Notes under the pieces: model-generated
Database searches by the model: none
Seen by the model: only the letters and a program-made list of their open reading frames with translations
Told to the model about the DNA's origin: nothing
Source of the DNA: a virus
IMG/VR virus record: IMGVR_UViG_3300042519_001582
Span: 1 to 28,466 of that record
Length of the DNA stretch: 28,466 nt
Reading direction: 5' to 3' (one strand)
In this document: positions 7,446 to 14,195 of the stretch, piece after piece
How the letters are laid out: every line of letters starts with the position of its first letter
How positions within the stretch are numbered: position 1 is the first letter of the stretch
Translations under genes and position numbers: made by a program

Positions 7446-7837
7446 TGATAGCCATGCCGCATTGCCAACACGCTTCTCAGGTTGTTGAGAGAGGCCCGAT
7501 CTTTTGTTCGCTAGGGTTTTACGAATCTCATCCTCAGGCAAGGGATTGCAGCCGTTGTCTCTTTGAAAGACACACCAAGACAGATGCTACTCCACCAACA
7601 GAGCACTCCCTACTCCACAAGGCTTCTCTCCTAGCCCATAGCATAGCACCTTGGGCCATTAACGGCTTCAAGCTAGTTGACGAAGCGACCTTGGCAAGCC
7701 GACTCGACACCTGCAAAGGTTGCGAGTTTTGGGACGCCTCAGGATTCGTCGGCACGGGCCGCTGTCAGAAATGCGGCTGTAGCACACAGGCGAAGCTCCG
7801 CATGGCGACCAGCAAATGCCCCGAGGGGAAGTGGTGA
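7445..7837 (+). CDS. Zinc-ribbon-like protein
   Basis: The 130-residue product starts at ATG 7445, overlapping the upstream TGA; a longer frame from 7406 would overlap more. Cysteine pairs occur near the N terminus (CQH, CSRC) and in a C-terminal block of the form C-x2-C ... C-x2-C-x-C ... CP..KW (CKGCEFWD, CQKCGC, KCPEGKW). I recall this C-terminal pattern from small zinc-binding proteins in phage tail clusters. It likely binds one or two metal ions; the role is unknown. Confidence 0.6.
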   Translation: MIAMPHCQHASQVVERGPIFCSLGFYESHPQARDCSRCLFERHTKTDATPPTEHSLLHKASLLAHSIAPWAINGFKLVDEATLASRLDTCKGCEFWDASGFVGTGRCQKCGCSTQAKLRMATSKCPEGKW

Positions 7838-7843
7838 GAAAAC

Positions 7844-7937
7844 AGGCTGAAGGCTGAAGGCTGAAGACTGTTAGGTCAGAGGTTTGACACTAGGGCCTCC
7901 GTATGGGTTCCCGCCTTCAGCCTTCAGCCTTCAGCCT
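7844..7937 (+). repeat. 23-bp perfect inverted repeat of heptamers
   Basis: Three GGCTGAA units (within 7844-7866) and their exact reverse complement (7915-7937) face each other around a 48-nt spacer. They could form a 23-bp hairpin in RNA or a cruciform in DNA. The spacer holds TTTGACA (7883-7889) and an ATG exactly 13 nt after it. Confidence 0.85.
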
Positions 7938-7947
7938 AATCCCCTAA
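7903..7947 (+). CDS. Possible 14-codon upstream ORF
   Basis: The ATG at 7903, 13 nt after TTGACA, opens 14 codons (MGSRLQPSAFSLIP) that read through the TTCAGCC repeats. It stops at TAA 7945-7947, four nt before the ATG of the next gene. It may be a leader ORF with re-initiation, or the remains of an original start displaced by repeat insertion. No evidence of translation. Confidence 0.2.
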   Translation: MGSRLQPSAFSLIP

Positions 7948-7951
7948 TCTC

Positions 7952-8326
7952 ATGGCCGCCGCGACGTTTGATTTAACTGGTGACAACCGCATCATGCAGG
8001 GGGCTGACTTCTCCTATGGCGTGAAGTTGTGGAATCGCTCTGTCACTCCGAAGGTCGCCCTTTCGCTGGTCGGTGCCACGCTCAAAAGCCAGATCCGCAA
8101 GAAGTCCGGCGCACCTGTCCTGGCTGAATTTACGGTGACCATCACCTCGGCGGCGAATGGTCAGGCGACCCTTGCACTTCCAGCATCGGTGACCGCAACC
8201 CTGCCCGGCACGAAGCCCGATGTCTACCTCGAGCATGACCTCCTGCTCACCCGCGCCGACGGCACGAGGATCGTCCTCCATCAAGGGTTAGTCGAAGTGG
8301 ACGACCGCATCACCATCCCTGCTTGA
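7952..8326 (+). CDS. Putative tail/baseplate-type beta-sandwich protein
   Basis: A 124-residue protein with evenly spaced predicted strands (FDLTGDNRIMQGADFSYGVKLW, ATLKSQIRKKSG, AEFTVTITSAANGQATLALP, VYLEHDLLLTRADGTRIVLHQGLVEV). The pattern resembles N-terminal domains of phage receptor-binding or BppU-like proteins. It directly precedes the collagen-like fibre gene, so it may anchor or join the fibre to the tail. The start follows two non-repeat heptads after three TCAGCCT units, with no Shine-Dalgarno sequence. Confidence 0.6.
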   Translation: MAAATFDLTGDNRIMQGADFSYGVKLWNRSVTPKVALSLVGATLKSQIRKKSGAPVLAEFTVTITSAANGQATLALPASVTATLPGTKPDVYLEHDLLLTRADGTRIVLHQGLVEVDDRITIPA

Positions 8327-8334
8327 TTCCTACC

Positions 8335-8370
8335 TTCAGTCTTCAGCCTTCAGCCTAATCCCCTTCCCCC
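8335..8370 (+). repeat. TCAGCCT heptamer leader of the fibre gene
   Basis: TCAGTCT, TCAGCCT, TCAGCCT, AATCCCC, TTCCCCC run without a gap to the ATG at 8371. The last repeat unit ends 14 nt before the ATG, exactly as at 7952 and 15310. Confidence 0.85.
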
Positions 8371-9813
8371 ATGTCCGCCGAAATCGAGATCGAAGTCGTA
8401 ACCGCCCCCGCCGTCCTCGAGGTGGAACTCGCCACGGGCGCACCGGGTCTCCAAGGTGCCACGGGAGCGGCAGGAGCAACAGGCCCCCAAGGTCCGCAGG
8501 GTCTCCAAGGCCCCCAAGGAGCAACAGGGCCACAGGGAGCGACAGGCCCAGCGGGAGCAGACGGAGCCTCAACTTGGGACGCCGTAACCGGCAAGCCGAC
8601 GACCTTCTCTCCCTCGGCTCACACCCATCCGCTTTCCGACCTCAGCCAGTCCTCGGCAACATCTGGACAAGTTCCGTCATGGAATGGAACCGCATGGGTT
8701 CCGACTACTCCATCGGGAGGAGGATCATCCCAAGTCAACTCCGACTGGAATGCTACAAGCGGCCTCGCGCAGATCCTCAACAAGCCTGATCTCGCTAATC
8801 TCCCGAACCAGCCCGTCAGCGACACCTCATCCCCCTTCTTTGAGGATCTCTACATTGATGGCACATACTACGCCGGAACCTCTGTAGAGTTGAATGCAAC
8901 AGGCTTGTTGCTTGAATCAACGGCTATCGGCGGGCTGAACGATGTCCAGCGTAGAAACAGGATAATCCGCGACGGGCAGAATCTTTTTTTTGGAAATGCA
9001 TCTGGATCTTCTTGGAACAAACTTGCGTTTGCTTCACTCGACAACTCCTTCTCAGTCGGCCAGACGATCACCGCCCCTGCGAACAACTCTGCCCTGACTG
9101 CCAGCTACTCGGTTACGGGATCCGCCACTACCCCTCTTCTCGACTTGTCGGGAACGTGGAACACGACTGGTATTGCTAGGGGCATCCTGCTCAACATCAC
9201 CGACACGAGTTCGGCGGGAGCGAGTCGCCTGCTTGAACTTCAGACAGGCGGCACGAGTCGGTTTGTTGTCCGAAAAGATGGAGCAATTAGCCTTGGAATA
9301 GACCATCAATCGCCAACTGGGTTAGCTTTTTCAACTGGAGGTTTAGGAAATGCCATTCAAACTAGCGTCAATGGAGCTGCTCATTTTCTTGTTGCGGCAA
9401 GCAGAGTGAATCTTCCAGCGGCCTCAGTCTTTGGGTGGGTTTCTGGAACAGGACTACAGGGAGTCGCAGACACGATCCTCGCCCGCGACGCCGCGAACAC
9501 GCTTGCCCAGCGCAACGGCACGAATGCTCAGACCTTCCGTCTCTACGGCACTTTCACCGATGCCAGCAACGGACGCCGACTCGACATTACAAGCACCACA
9601 GGCGGCATCTTTACCGTGACCGCAACAGGCAACGGCACAGGCGCATCTGGAAACCTTCTTAAACTGACCGCCCCCGTCCTCATTCCTGCCTCCTCGGTGA
9701 CTCTAGCGACCAATGGTGATCTCGCCTTTGAGGCCACCAGCAACACCTCCCTGACCATCCGCTATCGCGGCACAGACGGAACGACCCGCTCCGCCTCCCT
9801 GACCCTCTCATAA
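8371..9813 (+). CDS. Collagen-like tail fibre protein
   Basis: A 480-residue protein. A short acidic N-terminal domain (1-22) is followed by about 15 Gly-X-Y triplets (residues 23-67, GAPGLQGATGAAGATG...), which form a collagen-like triple-helical rod in phage fibres. Then come an AHTHPLSDL motif of the kind seen in metal-binding fibre segments and a Ser/Thr/Asn/Gly-rich beta region to the end. It is presumably a trimeric receptor-contacting fibre. The stretch about 8880-9420 is AT-richer and less codon-biased, which suggests a swapped central fibre module. Confidence 0.8.
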   Translation: MSAEIEIEVVTAPAVLEVELATGAPGLQGATGAAGATGPQGPQGLQGPQGATGPQGATGPAGADGASTWDAVTGKPTTFSPSAHTHPLSDLSQSSATSGQVPSWNGTAWVPTTPSGGGSSQVNSDWNATSGLAQILNKPDLANLPNQPVSDTSSPFFEDLYIDGTYYAGTSVELNATGLLLESTAIGGLNDVQRRNRIIRDGQNLFFGNASGSSWNKLAFASLDNSFSVGQTITAPANNSALTASYSVTGSATTPLLDLSGTWNTTGIARGILLNITDTSSAGASRLLELQTGGTSRFVVRKDGAISLGIDHQSPTGLAFSTGGLGNAIQTSVNGAAHFLVAASRVNLPAASVFGWVSGTGLQGVADTILARDAANTLAQRNGTNAQTFRLYGTFTDASNGRRLDITSTTGGIFTVTATGNGTGASGNLLKLTAPVLIPASSVTLATNGDLAFEATSNTSLTIRYRGTDGTTRSASLTLS

Positions 9814-9816
9814 TCT

Positions 9817-9987
9817 ATGAACAACCTGACACCAACCCAAGCCCTCCAACTATTGTCAGAGGCTCTTGAACCAAAAGCCCAAGGCCAGATTTCCCGAAGC
9901 GGATATATCGCCATCCAACAGGCCATCGAAACACTCGCCAAAGCAATCACCCCCGAACCCTCCGAATCCGATGCAAATAACGATTGA
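9817..9987 (+). CDS. Small helical protein
   Basis: A 56-residue frame beginning MNNLTPTQALQLLSEALEPK, three nt after the fibre stop. It has a helix-turn-helix-like pair of amphipathic helices and an acidic tail (ESDANND). Tight spacing before and a 17-nt overlap with the next gene support translation. Function unknown; perhaps a fibre chaperone or accessory protein. Confidence 0.55.
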   Translation: MNNLTPTQALQLLSEALEPKAQGQISRSGYIAIQQAIETLAKAITPEPSESDANND

Positions 9988-10231
9988 TTCAACCCGCCTT
10001 TCCGGCCTGACCGCCATCGTCTCCCGTCTCAACGCCGTCGAAGGTGCCGAGCAGATCACGCCCCAAGCCTACCTCCTCGCTCGTGTGGAGGAAGTCCTAG
10101 CTTCCTACGATGCCGCCGAGGTGGAGCGTGTGAAGGCCGAGAACGCCGCCTTCTTTGAACTTGCCGCCACTCTCCCCAGCGAGAAGCAGGAGCAACTCAA
10201 GGCACTCGTTCAGCAACTCGCTGGCTCATAG
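9971..10231 (+). CDS. Small helical protein after the fibre operon
   Basis: The frame is open from 9866, but the sensible start is ATG 9971 (MQITIDSTRLSGLTAIVSRL), giving 86 residues and a 17-nt overlap with the upstream gene. It consists of helices rich in Ala, Glu and Leu (AEVERVKAENAAFFELAATL, SEKQEQLKALVQQL) with coiled-coil character. No motif is recognised. Confidence 0.55.
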   Translation: MQITIDSTRLSGLTAIVSRLNAVEGAEQITPQAYLLARVEEVLASYDAAEVERVKAENAAFFELAATLPSEKQEQLKALVQQLAGS

Positions 10232-10233
10232 TC

Positions 10234-10476
10234 ATGAGCGACGTGGCCCGATACTTCGACCTGGCACTCAAGGTAGCCACGACCGCCGCCCTGCTAGGAG
10301 TCGCCCTGCTCGGCATGAAGTTCGTGACCAAGGAGGAGTTCACGGCGGCCAATACCCGGATCGAGAAGATCGAGGCCGTCCTGATCCGCATGGAGGCCAA
10401 TGCAGAGACAGACAAGCGGCACGACATCCTCCTCGCCGACCACGAAACCCGGCTGCGGACGCTGGAGAAACGCTAA
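10234..10476 (+). CDS. Membrane-anchored coiled-coil protein (holin-like candidate)
   Basis: An 80-residue protein. One membrane helix (about residues 11-29, ALKVATTAALLGVALLGMKF) is followed by a charged coiled coil (ANTRIEKIEAVLIRMEANAE ... HETRLRTLEKR). The layout is similar to phage membrane proteins of the XhlA/DUF2730 kind that sit near lysis genes. It could assist the holin or serve tail or lysis control. The ATG follows the previous stop by 2 nt. A 680-bp gene-free gap comes next. Confidence 0.55.
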   Translation: MSDVARYFDLALKVATTAALLGVALLGMKFVTKEEFTAANTRIEKIEAVLIRMEANAETDKRHDILLADHETRLRTLEKR

Positions 10477-10604
10477 GCAGAGTTTCACGCGAAGGTCGCA
10501 AAGGCCGCAAAGGTTTTGACATGAGGTTCTTGGCAGTAGACATGGGGGGCTTCCCGTCAGATCAGCTATCTCACCCCATGTGTTCTTTCAAAGGTTCCAT
10601 CTGA

Positions 10605-10825
10605 TTGACAAAAGCCCACGGGCTTTCTCGAAAGAGTAGGTTGGATGGTCAGCTTCGCGGGGATCTTCGGTGAACCGCTGCGGAACCACAGAGGATTCCT
10701 CGGTAGTTCCAGCATTCATCGGGCGGGGCATTGAGGGGCGAAACTGGCTGGTAGCTTTGTGCTGGCCTAGTCGGGAGTAGTAGCGACCTGGACCCCGTCC
10801 GACCACCTTTTCTGGATAGGCTATT
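10605..10825 (+). ncRNA. Unit A of a related pair, possible structured RNA
   Basis: Begins with TTGACA and a 7-bp palindromic hairpin. About 90 nt later it has CCTCGG-N2-GTTCCAGC, then CAGCATTCATCGGG, then GGCATTGAGGGGCG, and further on GCGACCTG. The same blocks in the same order occur in unit B. Conserved blocks separated by diverged spacers suggest a structured RNA or a mobile non-coding element; nothing shows that it is transcribed. Confidence 0.35.
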
Positions 10826-10857
10826 AGACTGAAGGCTGAAGGCTGAAGGTCAGATGT

Positions 10858-11090
10858 TTGACAGCGGTTTGTTCTCGGAGTCTCCCGGCAGGGTGGCTCC
10901 TCACCTATCTACCAAAGCGGGCTTCATGCTCCGTGTAGAAGGGGCTACGGGATCGCCTCGGCGGTTCCAGCGCGGGAGTCGGTGCCTTCTGGCATTCCTA
11001 TCCCAGCATTCATCGGGGGAGGCAATGAGGGCGCACAAAGTCCCAATGGACAACGTGCGAGCGACCTGATCCTCCCCCGATCCATTTCTC
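10858..11090 (+). ncRNA. Unit B of a related pair, possible structured RNA
   Basis: Begins with TTGACA. About 100 nt later it has CCTCGG-N2-GTTCCAGC, then an insertion of roughly 36 nt relative to unit A, then CAGCATTCATCGGG, GGCAATGAGGGCG and GCGACCTG. No coding signal is seen in this stretch. Confidence 0.35.
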
Positions 11091-11137
11091 TTCTCCTCTG
11101 CGCCTCTGCGTCTCTGCGGGAGAATGATCCCTGTGAA

Positions 11138-11156
11138 TTGACATGCAGTCACCAGC
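11138..11156 (+). promoter_or_regulatory. TTGACA-N13 start motif
   Basis: TTGACA (11138-11143) then 13 nt to ATG 11157. CATGC (11142-11146) pairs with GCATG (11155-11159) around an 8-nt loop, which would place the start codon in the hairpin arm. Confidence 0.5.
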
Positions 11157-11567
11157 ATGAGGCGATTTTCAGACCCCATCGAGCTGCTCCTTCTTCTCTG
11201 CGCGGCTATGCTCGCCGCCACCATTTGCCTCTTCGGCATCACGGGATGTGCTTCCAAGCCTCAGCCGCGTTACGTCTCCCCCTCCGTGGTGGCTGTCAAG
11301 ACAGGCATCGAGAAACTTCGCCCCCATGTCACCCCGGCAGGAGTGCCAGCCATCGCCGCCCTCGAGCAGGCCGTGAGCATCTACGAGCAGGCCGTCACCG
11401 ATCAATCCACCGCCCTCCATCAGGCACAGAGTGATGTAGCTGACTGGCAGGCCAAGCATTCCAAGGCCCTCCGCGAACTCTGGATGTGGCGCGGCCTCGC
11501 CGCCCTCATGCTCGGAAGCGTCGCCGCGTGGTTTGCGCTGCGCTCCGGCCTCAAGATCGCCATCTGA
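11157..11567 (+). CDS. Putative u-spanin (unimolecular spanin)
   Basis: A 136-residue protein. A hydrophobic signal segment (residues 9-27) leads to a lipobox I-T-G-C with Cys31, followed by a helical periplasmic part (AIAALEQAVSIYEQAVTDQS ... QAQSDVADWQAKHSKALREL) and a C-terminal membrane helix (about 110-129, GLAALMLGSVAAWFALRSGL). An outer-membrane lipoprotein end and an inner-membrane helix in one chain are the hallmark of T1 gp11-type u-spanins, which fuse the two membranes in the last step of Gram-negative lysis. The holin-like and endolysin genes directly downstream support this. Confidence 0.7.
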   Translation: MRRFSDPIELLLLLCAAMLAATICLFGITGCASKPQPRYVSPSVVAVKTGIEKLRPHVTPAGVPAIAALEQAVSIYEQAVTDQSTALHQAQSDVADWQAKHSKALRELWMWRGLAALMLGSVAAWFALRSGLKIAI

Positions 11568-11573
11568 TTCTGG

Positions 11574-11608
11574 CTCTCGACTTTCGACTCTCGACCCTCG
11601 ACTTCCCC
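11574..11608 (+). repeat. CTCTCGA heptamer leader abutting a start codon
   Basis: CTCTCGA, CTTTCGA, CTCTCGA, CCCTCGA, CTTCCCC: five 7-nt units ending exactly at ATG 11609. The reverse-complement family (GAGTCGA) occurs inside the gene at 13688-14155. Confidence 0.85.
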
Positions 11609-11719
11609 ATGTCCCCCATCATCTGCTTCCTATCCGGCGCGCTCGGTGTTCTGGCCATGTTCATCCTGATCGCCTTCTCCCCCGAGATCGGTGACTTCCT
11701 TTCGCGATTTAAGCGGTGA
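11609..11719 (+). CDS. Small single-pass membrane protein in the lysis cassette
   Basis: A 36-residue frame, MSPIICFLSGALGVLAMFIL..., with one strong membrane helix (about 4-24) and a short basic cytoplasmic tail (DFLSRFKR). It sits between u-spanin and the holin-like gene. Candidates are an antiholin, a pinholin or a small lysis regulator. The ATG directly follows the heptamer array. Too short for homology claims, but the hydrophobic profile and context support it. Confidence 0.55.
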   Translation: MSPIICFLSGALGVLAMFILIAFSPEIGDFLSRFKR

Positions 11720-11743
11720 TCCGCATCAGTCCTCTGACCTAAC

Positions 11744-11771
11744 AGCCTTCAGCCTTCAGCCTTCAGTCTTC
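11744..11771 (+). repeat. AGCCTTC heptamer repeat before the holin-like gene
   Basis: AGCCTTC three times, then AGTCTTC, then CCCC and ATG 11776. No Shine-Dalgarno sequence. Confidence 0.85.
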
Positions 11772-11775
11772 CCCC

Positions 11776-12000
11776 ATGACCTTCCTTCGCGGCCTGCTCT
11801 CCGACGCCCCCGGCTCGCCCTCGATGACCCGCTTCTCGCTGGCAGTCGTCCTCTCGCTCGTCGTCCTCGTCATCTTCCGCTGGCTGGTCACGGGTGATGA
11901 CATCCCGCACGGCGTCGGAAGCCTCCTCGAGATCACGCTCGCCACCACCGCAGGGGCCAAGGTCGTGCAGAAGTTCGCCGAGGGCAAGAACTCACCATGA
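11776..12000 (+). CDS. Holin-like membrane protein
   Basis: A 74-residue protein. Residues 19-39 (RFSLAVVLSLVVLVIFRWLV) form a clear membrane helix and residues about 48-64 (GSLLEITLATTAGAKVV) a second, weaker one, with a charged C-terminal tail. This small two-helix layout just before an endolysin gene is typical of phage holins, which open the inner membrane at a set time. Sequence-wise it recalls 'holin family' proteins with a SLLEI...AGAKVVQK segment. The start follows the heptamer repeat. Confidence 0.65.
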   Translation: MTFLRGLLSDAPGSPSMTRFSLAVVLSLVVLVIFRWLVTGDDIPHGVGSLLEITLATTAGAKVVQKFAEGKNSP

Positions 12001-12053
12001 AGCACATGAAGGGGCATGAAGGGTGACCGCCAATCTTTAACAACTTCATTCCC

Positions 12054-12078
12054 TTTCCTGATTTCCTGATTTCCTGAT
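12054..12078 (+). repeat. TTTCCTGA octamer repeat before the endolysin gene
   Basis: TTTCCTGA repeated three times with 8-nt period, followed by TTAAATTCC and ATG 12087. A looser version is at 2826-2849. Short ATGAAG-containing repeats lie just upstream (about 12004-12029). Confidence 0.75.
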
Positions 12079-12086
12079 TAAATTCC

Positions 12087-12662
12087 ATGAAACGCTCCGA
12101 CATCCTCGCCGCCGCCGCCGATGCTGGCCTCCCTGCCAGATTCCGCAAATCCCTCGGCCTCGTCCTGCGCTGGGAATGCGTCTATCTCCCCGACGGCGAG
12201 ACCATCCGCTGGCAGAACGATCCCGCCGATCCGGGTGGCGCGACCTTCGCCGGGCTAACTGTGCTCCATGACCGCATCGCCCCACCTCCCCCGGAGCCGA
12301 CTGCCCGTGCCATCGCCGCGCATTATTATGAAATGGATTGGATGCCATTCGCCGGCCTCCCTTCACCAGTGCAGGAAGTGGCCTTTGTCCAGGGAGTGAA
12401 TCAAGGCACCCGCACCGCGATCAGGATGCTCCAGAACGCGACCAATGACTACGGCTTCCAGCTTTCCGTGGACGGCATCCTAGGGGAGAAGAGTCGACGA
12501 GCCGCCATGGCAGTGCCTGACTCCACGGGCCTCGCAATGGCCTTCCTGCAAAAGTCACGCCGTCGCTACGAAGCGATCATCGCTGGCAATCCGAAGCTGG
12601 AAAGATTCAAGAACGGATGGATGAACCGACTTGAGGCGATCAAGAAAGAGTTGGTGCTTTGA
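12087..12662 (+). CDS. Endolysin, GH108-type muramidase
   Basis: A 191-residue protein. Residues 28-58 match the glycosyl-hydrolase 108 start: a WE motif with the presumed catalytic Glu30, then NDPADPGGATFAGLT (44-58). The C-terminal half (VAFVQGVNQGTRTAIRMLQN ... VDGILGEKSRRAA) fits the peptidoglycan-binding domain usually attached to this family, ending FKNGWMNRLEAI. It would cut the glycan strands of peptidoglycan once the holin has opened the membrane. No signal peptide is seen, so it depends on the holin. It lies at the end of the lysis cassette. Confidence 0.85.
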   Translation: MKRSDILAAAADAGLPARFRKSLGLVLRWECVYLPDGETIRWQNDPADPGGATFAGLTVLHDRIAPPPPEPTARAIAAHYYEMDWMPFAGLPSPVQEVAFVQGVNQGTRTAIRMLQNATNDYGFQLSVDGILGEKSRRAAMAVPDSTGLAMAFLQKSRRRYEAIIAGNPKLERFKNGWMNRLEAIKKELVL

Positions 12663-12677
12663 CAGTATCTACCCTGT
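12659..12677 (+). promoter_or_regulatory. TTGACA-N13 start motif
   Basis: TTGACA (12659-12664) overlaps the endolysin stop codon and lies 13 nt before ATG 12678. ACAG and CTGT (12662-12665, 12674-12677) can pair around an 8-nt loop. Confidence 0.5.
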
Positions 12678-13691
12678 ATGGCTAAAAAACCCGCCACGGA
12701 CTGGGGCAGTGTCGCCCGGTCAGCGCAAGAACGCGCTCACTCAGCCGAGATCGGAGACCTCAAGCGTCAACTCGGCAACTACCAGCAACTCGTCTCTGAG
12801 TTGGAAGCCCAGTTGGATGTCGCCTCTGCCATCGGATCTCGAAAGCTCTCCAAGAAGGCACTCAAGCCCGTGACACTCGACCAGGGTGAGGCCGTCGCTG
12901 TCCTCTGCGCCTCGGACTGGCATGTCGAGGAGACGGTCACCTCGGCCTCCACCAATGGGCTGAATGAGTTCAACCTTGGGATCGCCGAGGATCGTATCCG
13001 CAAGTTCTTCACCTCCGCGGTGCGCCTCACCGAGATCCAGCGCGGCGGATGCAAGGTCGAGCAGGCCGTCCTCTGGCTCGGTGGCGATCTCATGTCGGGC
13101 TTCATCCACGAGGAGCTACAGGAGACCAATGAACTGACCCCGACCGAGACCATCCTATGGCTCAAGGATCAACTGGCCGAGGGGATCGCCTACCTCCGAC
13201 AGCAATACTCATCGATCAAGATTGTCTGCAACTACGGCAACCACGGCAGGACGACCAAGAAGCCCCGCCACGCCACAGGCTACAAGAACAGCTACGAGTG
13301 GCTACTCTACTCCATCCTCTCCTCACAGATCGCGGGAGATGACCTTGAGTGGGTCGTCGCTGACAGCTACCTCTCCTTCGTCCCGGTCTATGATCGGGTC
13401 ATCCGCTTCCACCACGGGGACGGCCTGAAATATCAAGGCGGCATCGGCGGTCTCACGATCCCGACCGAAAAGGCCATCGCCTCATGGAATCGCGCCAAGG
13501 TAGCCGACCTCGATGTCTTCGGGCACTGGCACACCCAGCAGCAGAATCCCAAGTGGGTCTCCAACGGATCACTCATCGGCTACAACGCTTACGCCGTCTC
13601 GATCAAGGCAGGGTTCGAGCGTCCCCAGCAGACCTTCTTCCTCTTCGACCGGGATCGCGGTCGTACCATCACCGCCCCCATCATTCTATGA
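12678..13691 (+). CDS. Calcineurin-like metallophosphoesterase
   Basis: A 337-residue protein. An N-terminal coiled coil (residues 15-50) is followed by the metallophosphoesterase signature motifs in order: D-x-H (Asp80, His82 in ASDWHVEE), GGD (135-137), GNH (187-189), H-H-G-D (245-248) and G-H-W-H (282-285). These ligate two metal ions and support phosphomono- or diesterase activity, often a nuclease in phages. The start is set by the TTGACA-N13 motif. It overlaps the next gene by ATGA. The substrate is unknown; a role in DNA processing or defence evasion is possible. Confidence 0.85.
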   Translation: MAKKPATDWGSVARSAQERAHSAEIGDLKRQLGNYQQLVSELEAQLDVASAIGSRKLSKKALKPVTLDQGEAVAVLCASDWHVEETVTSASTNGLNEFNLGIAEDRIRKFFTSAVRLTEIQRGGCKVEQAVLWLGGDLMSGFIHEELQETNELTPTETILWLKDQLAEGIAYLRQQYSSIKIVCNYGNHGRTTKKPRHATGYKNSYEWLLYSILSSQIAGDDLEWVVADSYLSFVPVYDRVIRFHHGDGLKYQGGIGGLTIPTEKAIASWNRAKVADLDVFGHWHTQQQNPKWVSNGSLIGYNAYAVSIKAGFERPQQTFFLFDRDRGRTITAPIIL

Positions 13692-14155
13692 AATGGAAAA
13701 AACTCCTCCACAAGCAGAACGCCAAACACTACGCATGGCCCCACGGCTGGGACACCGCCGAGGAGATCTCCGAGCAGTTGGAGTGCTCGCCTGAGAGGGT
13801 GCGCGAACACCTTGCCCCCTCCATCCGGGCAGGGGAGGTCGAGTGCAAGCAGTTCACCATTTGGGACTCCGAGAGTGGCAGGAAAATCATCAAGACAGGC
13901 TTTCGAATTGGAGGGGCCAAGACCGAGACGAGAGTCGAGAGTCGAGAGTCGAGAGTCGAAGGCAAATCCCCAACTTCTAGCTCCAAGCTCCCAGCTACCA
14001 ACCGCGACCGCTGGCCCTTCTTCGAGGGGGCTATCATCCGCCGCATGGACTCCCCCCGGATTGGCGTCGTCAAGTCCGGCTCGATCGAATGGGAGGATGG
14101 CCGCATCGCCATCCCAAGCCGAAGCCAGCAAACCAAGCTGCGACTGGCGAAGTAG
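13688..14155 (+). CDS. Winged-helix-like DNA-binding protein with repeat-derived linker
   Basis: A 155-residue protein starting MKWKKLLHKQNAKHYAWPHG, ATGA-overlapped with the phosphoesterase gene. Residues 20-55 (WDTAEEISEQLECSPERVRE, then HLAPSIRAGEVECKQFTIWD) form a typical winged helix. The middle is unusual: residues 80-92 (ETRVESRESRVEG) are encoded by GAGTCGA heptamers, and the next few by an AGCTCC-type repeat, so mobile intergenic repeats appear to have been taken in frame as a linker between two domains. It may regulate or assist its neighbour. Confidence 0.65.
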   Translation: MKWKKLLHKQNAKHYAWPHGWDTAEEISEQLECSPERVREHLAPSIRAGEVECKQFTIWDSESGRKIIKTGFRIGGAKTETRVESRESRVEGKSPTSSSKLPATNRDRWPFFEGAIIRRMDSPRIGVVKSGSIEWEDGRIAIPSRSQQTKLRLAK

Positions 14156-14164
14156 GCGGTAGGG

Positions 14165-14195
14165 AAATGAAAAATGAAGAATGAAAAAATGAAGA
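14165..14195 (+). repeat. AAATGAA heptamer array providing a start codon
   Basis: Units AAATGAA, AAATGAA, GAATGAA, AAAATGAA and GAATGAC, each carrying overlapping ATG and TGA. The ATG of the next gene (14174) lies inside the array. Confidence 0.85.

Larger units (their letters stand above)
10477..11137. other. Gene-free gap with repeats and two related units
   Basis: No convincing gene on either strand. Contents: a 9-mer repeat of the GCAAAGGCC type (10493-10515) leading to TTTTGACA (10514-10521); unit A from TTGACA 10605 and unit B from TTGACA 10858, described separately; a GGCTGAA array (10827-10850); and a CTCTGCGTC-type repeat (11096-11119). The palindrome AAAGCCC-AC-GGGCTTT lies at 10610-10625. 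Confidence 0.7.

Noticed and set aside
10588-10806. A 72-codon minus-strand frame in the 10.5-11.2 kb gap
   Set aside because: It covers unit A, but unit B does not preserve the same protein frame, so conservation is not at protein level.
10690-11040. tRNA genes in the gene-free gap
   Set aside because: GGTTCCAGC looks like a T-arm fragment, but no acceptor or anticodon arms at the right distances can be found.
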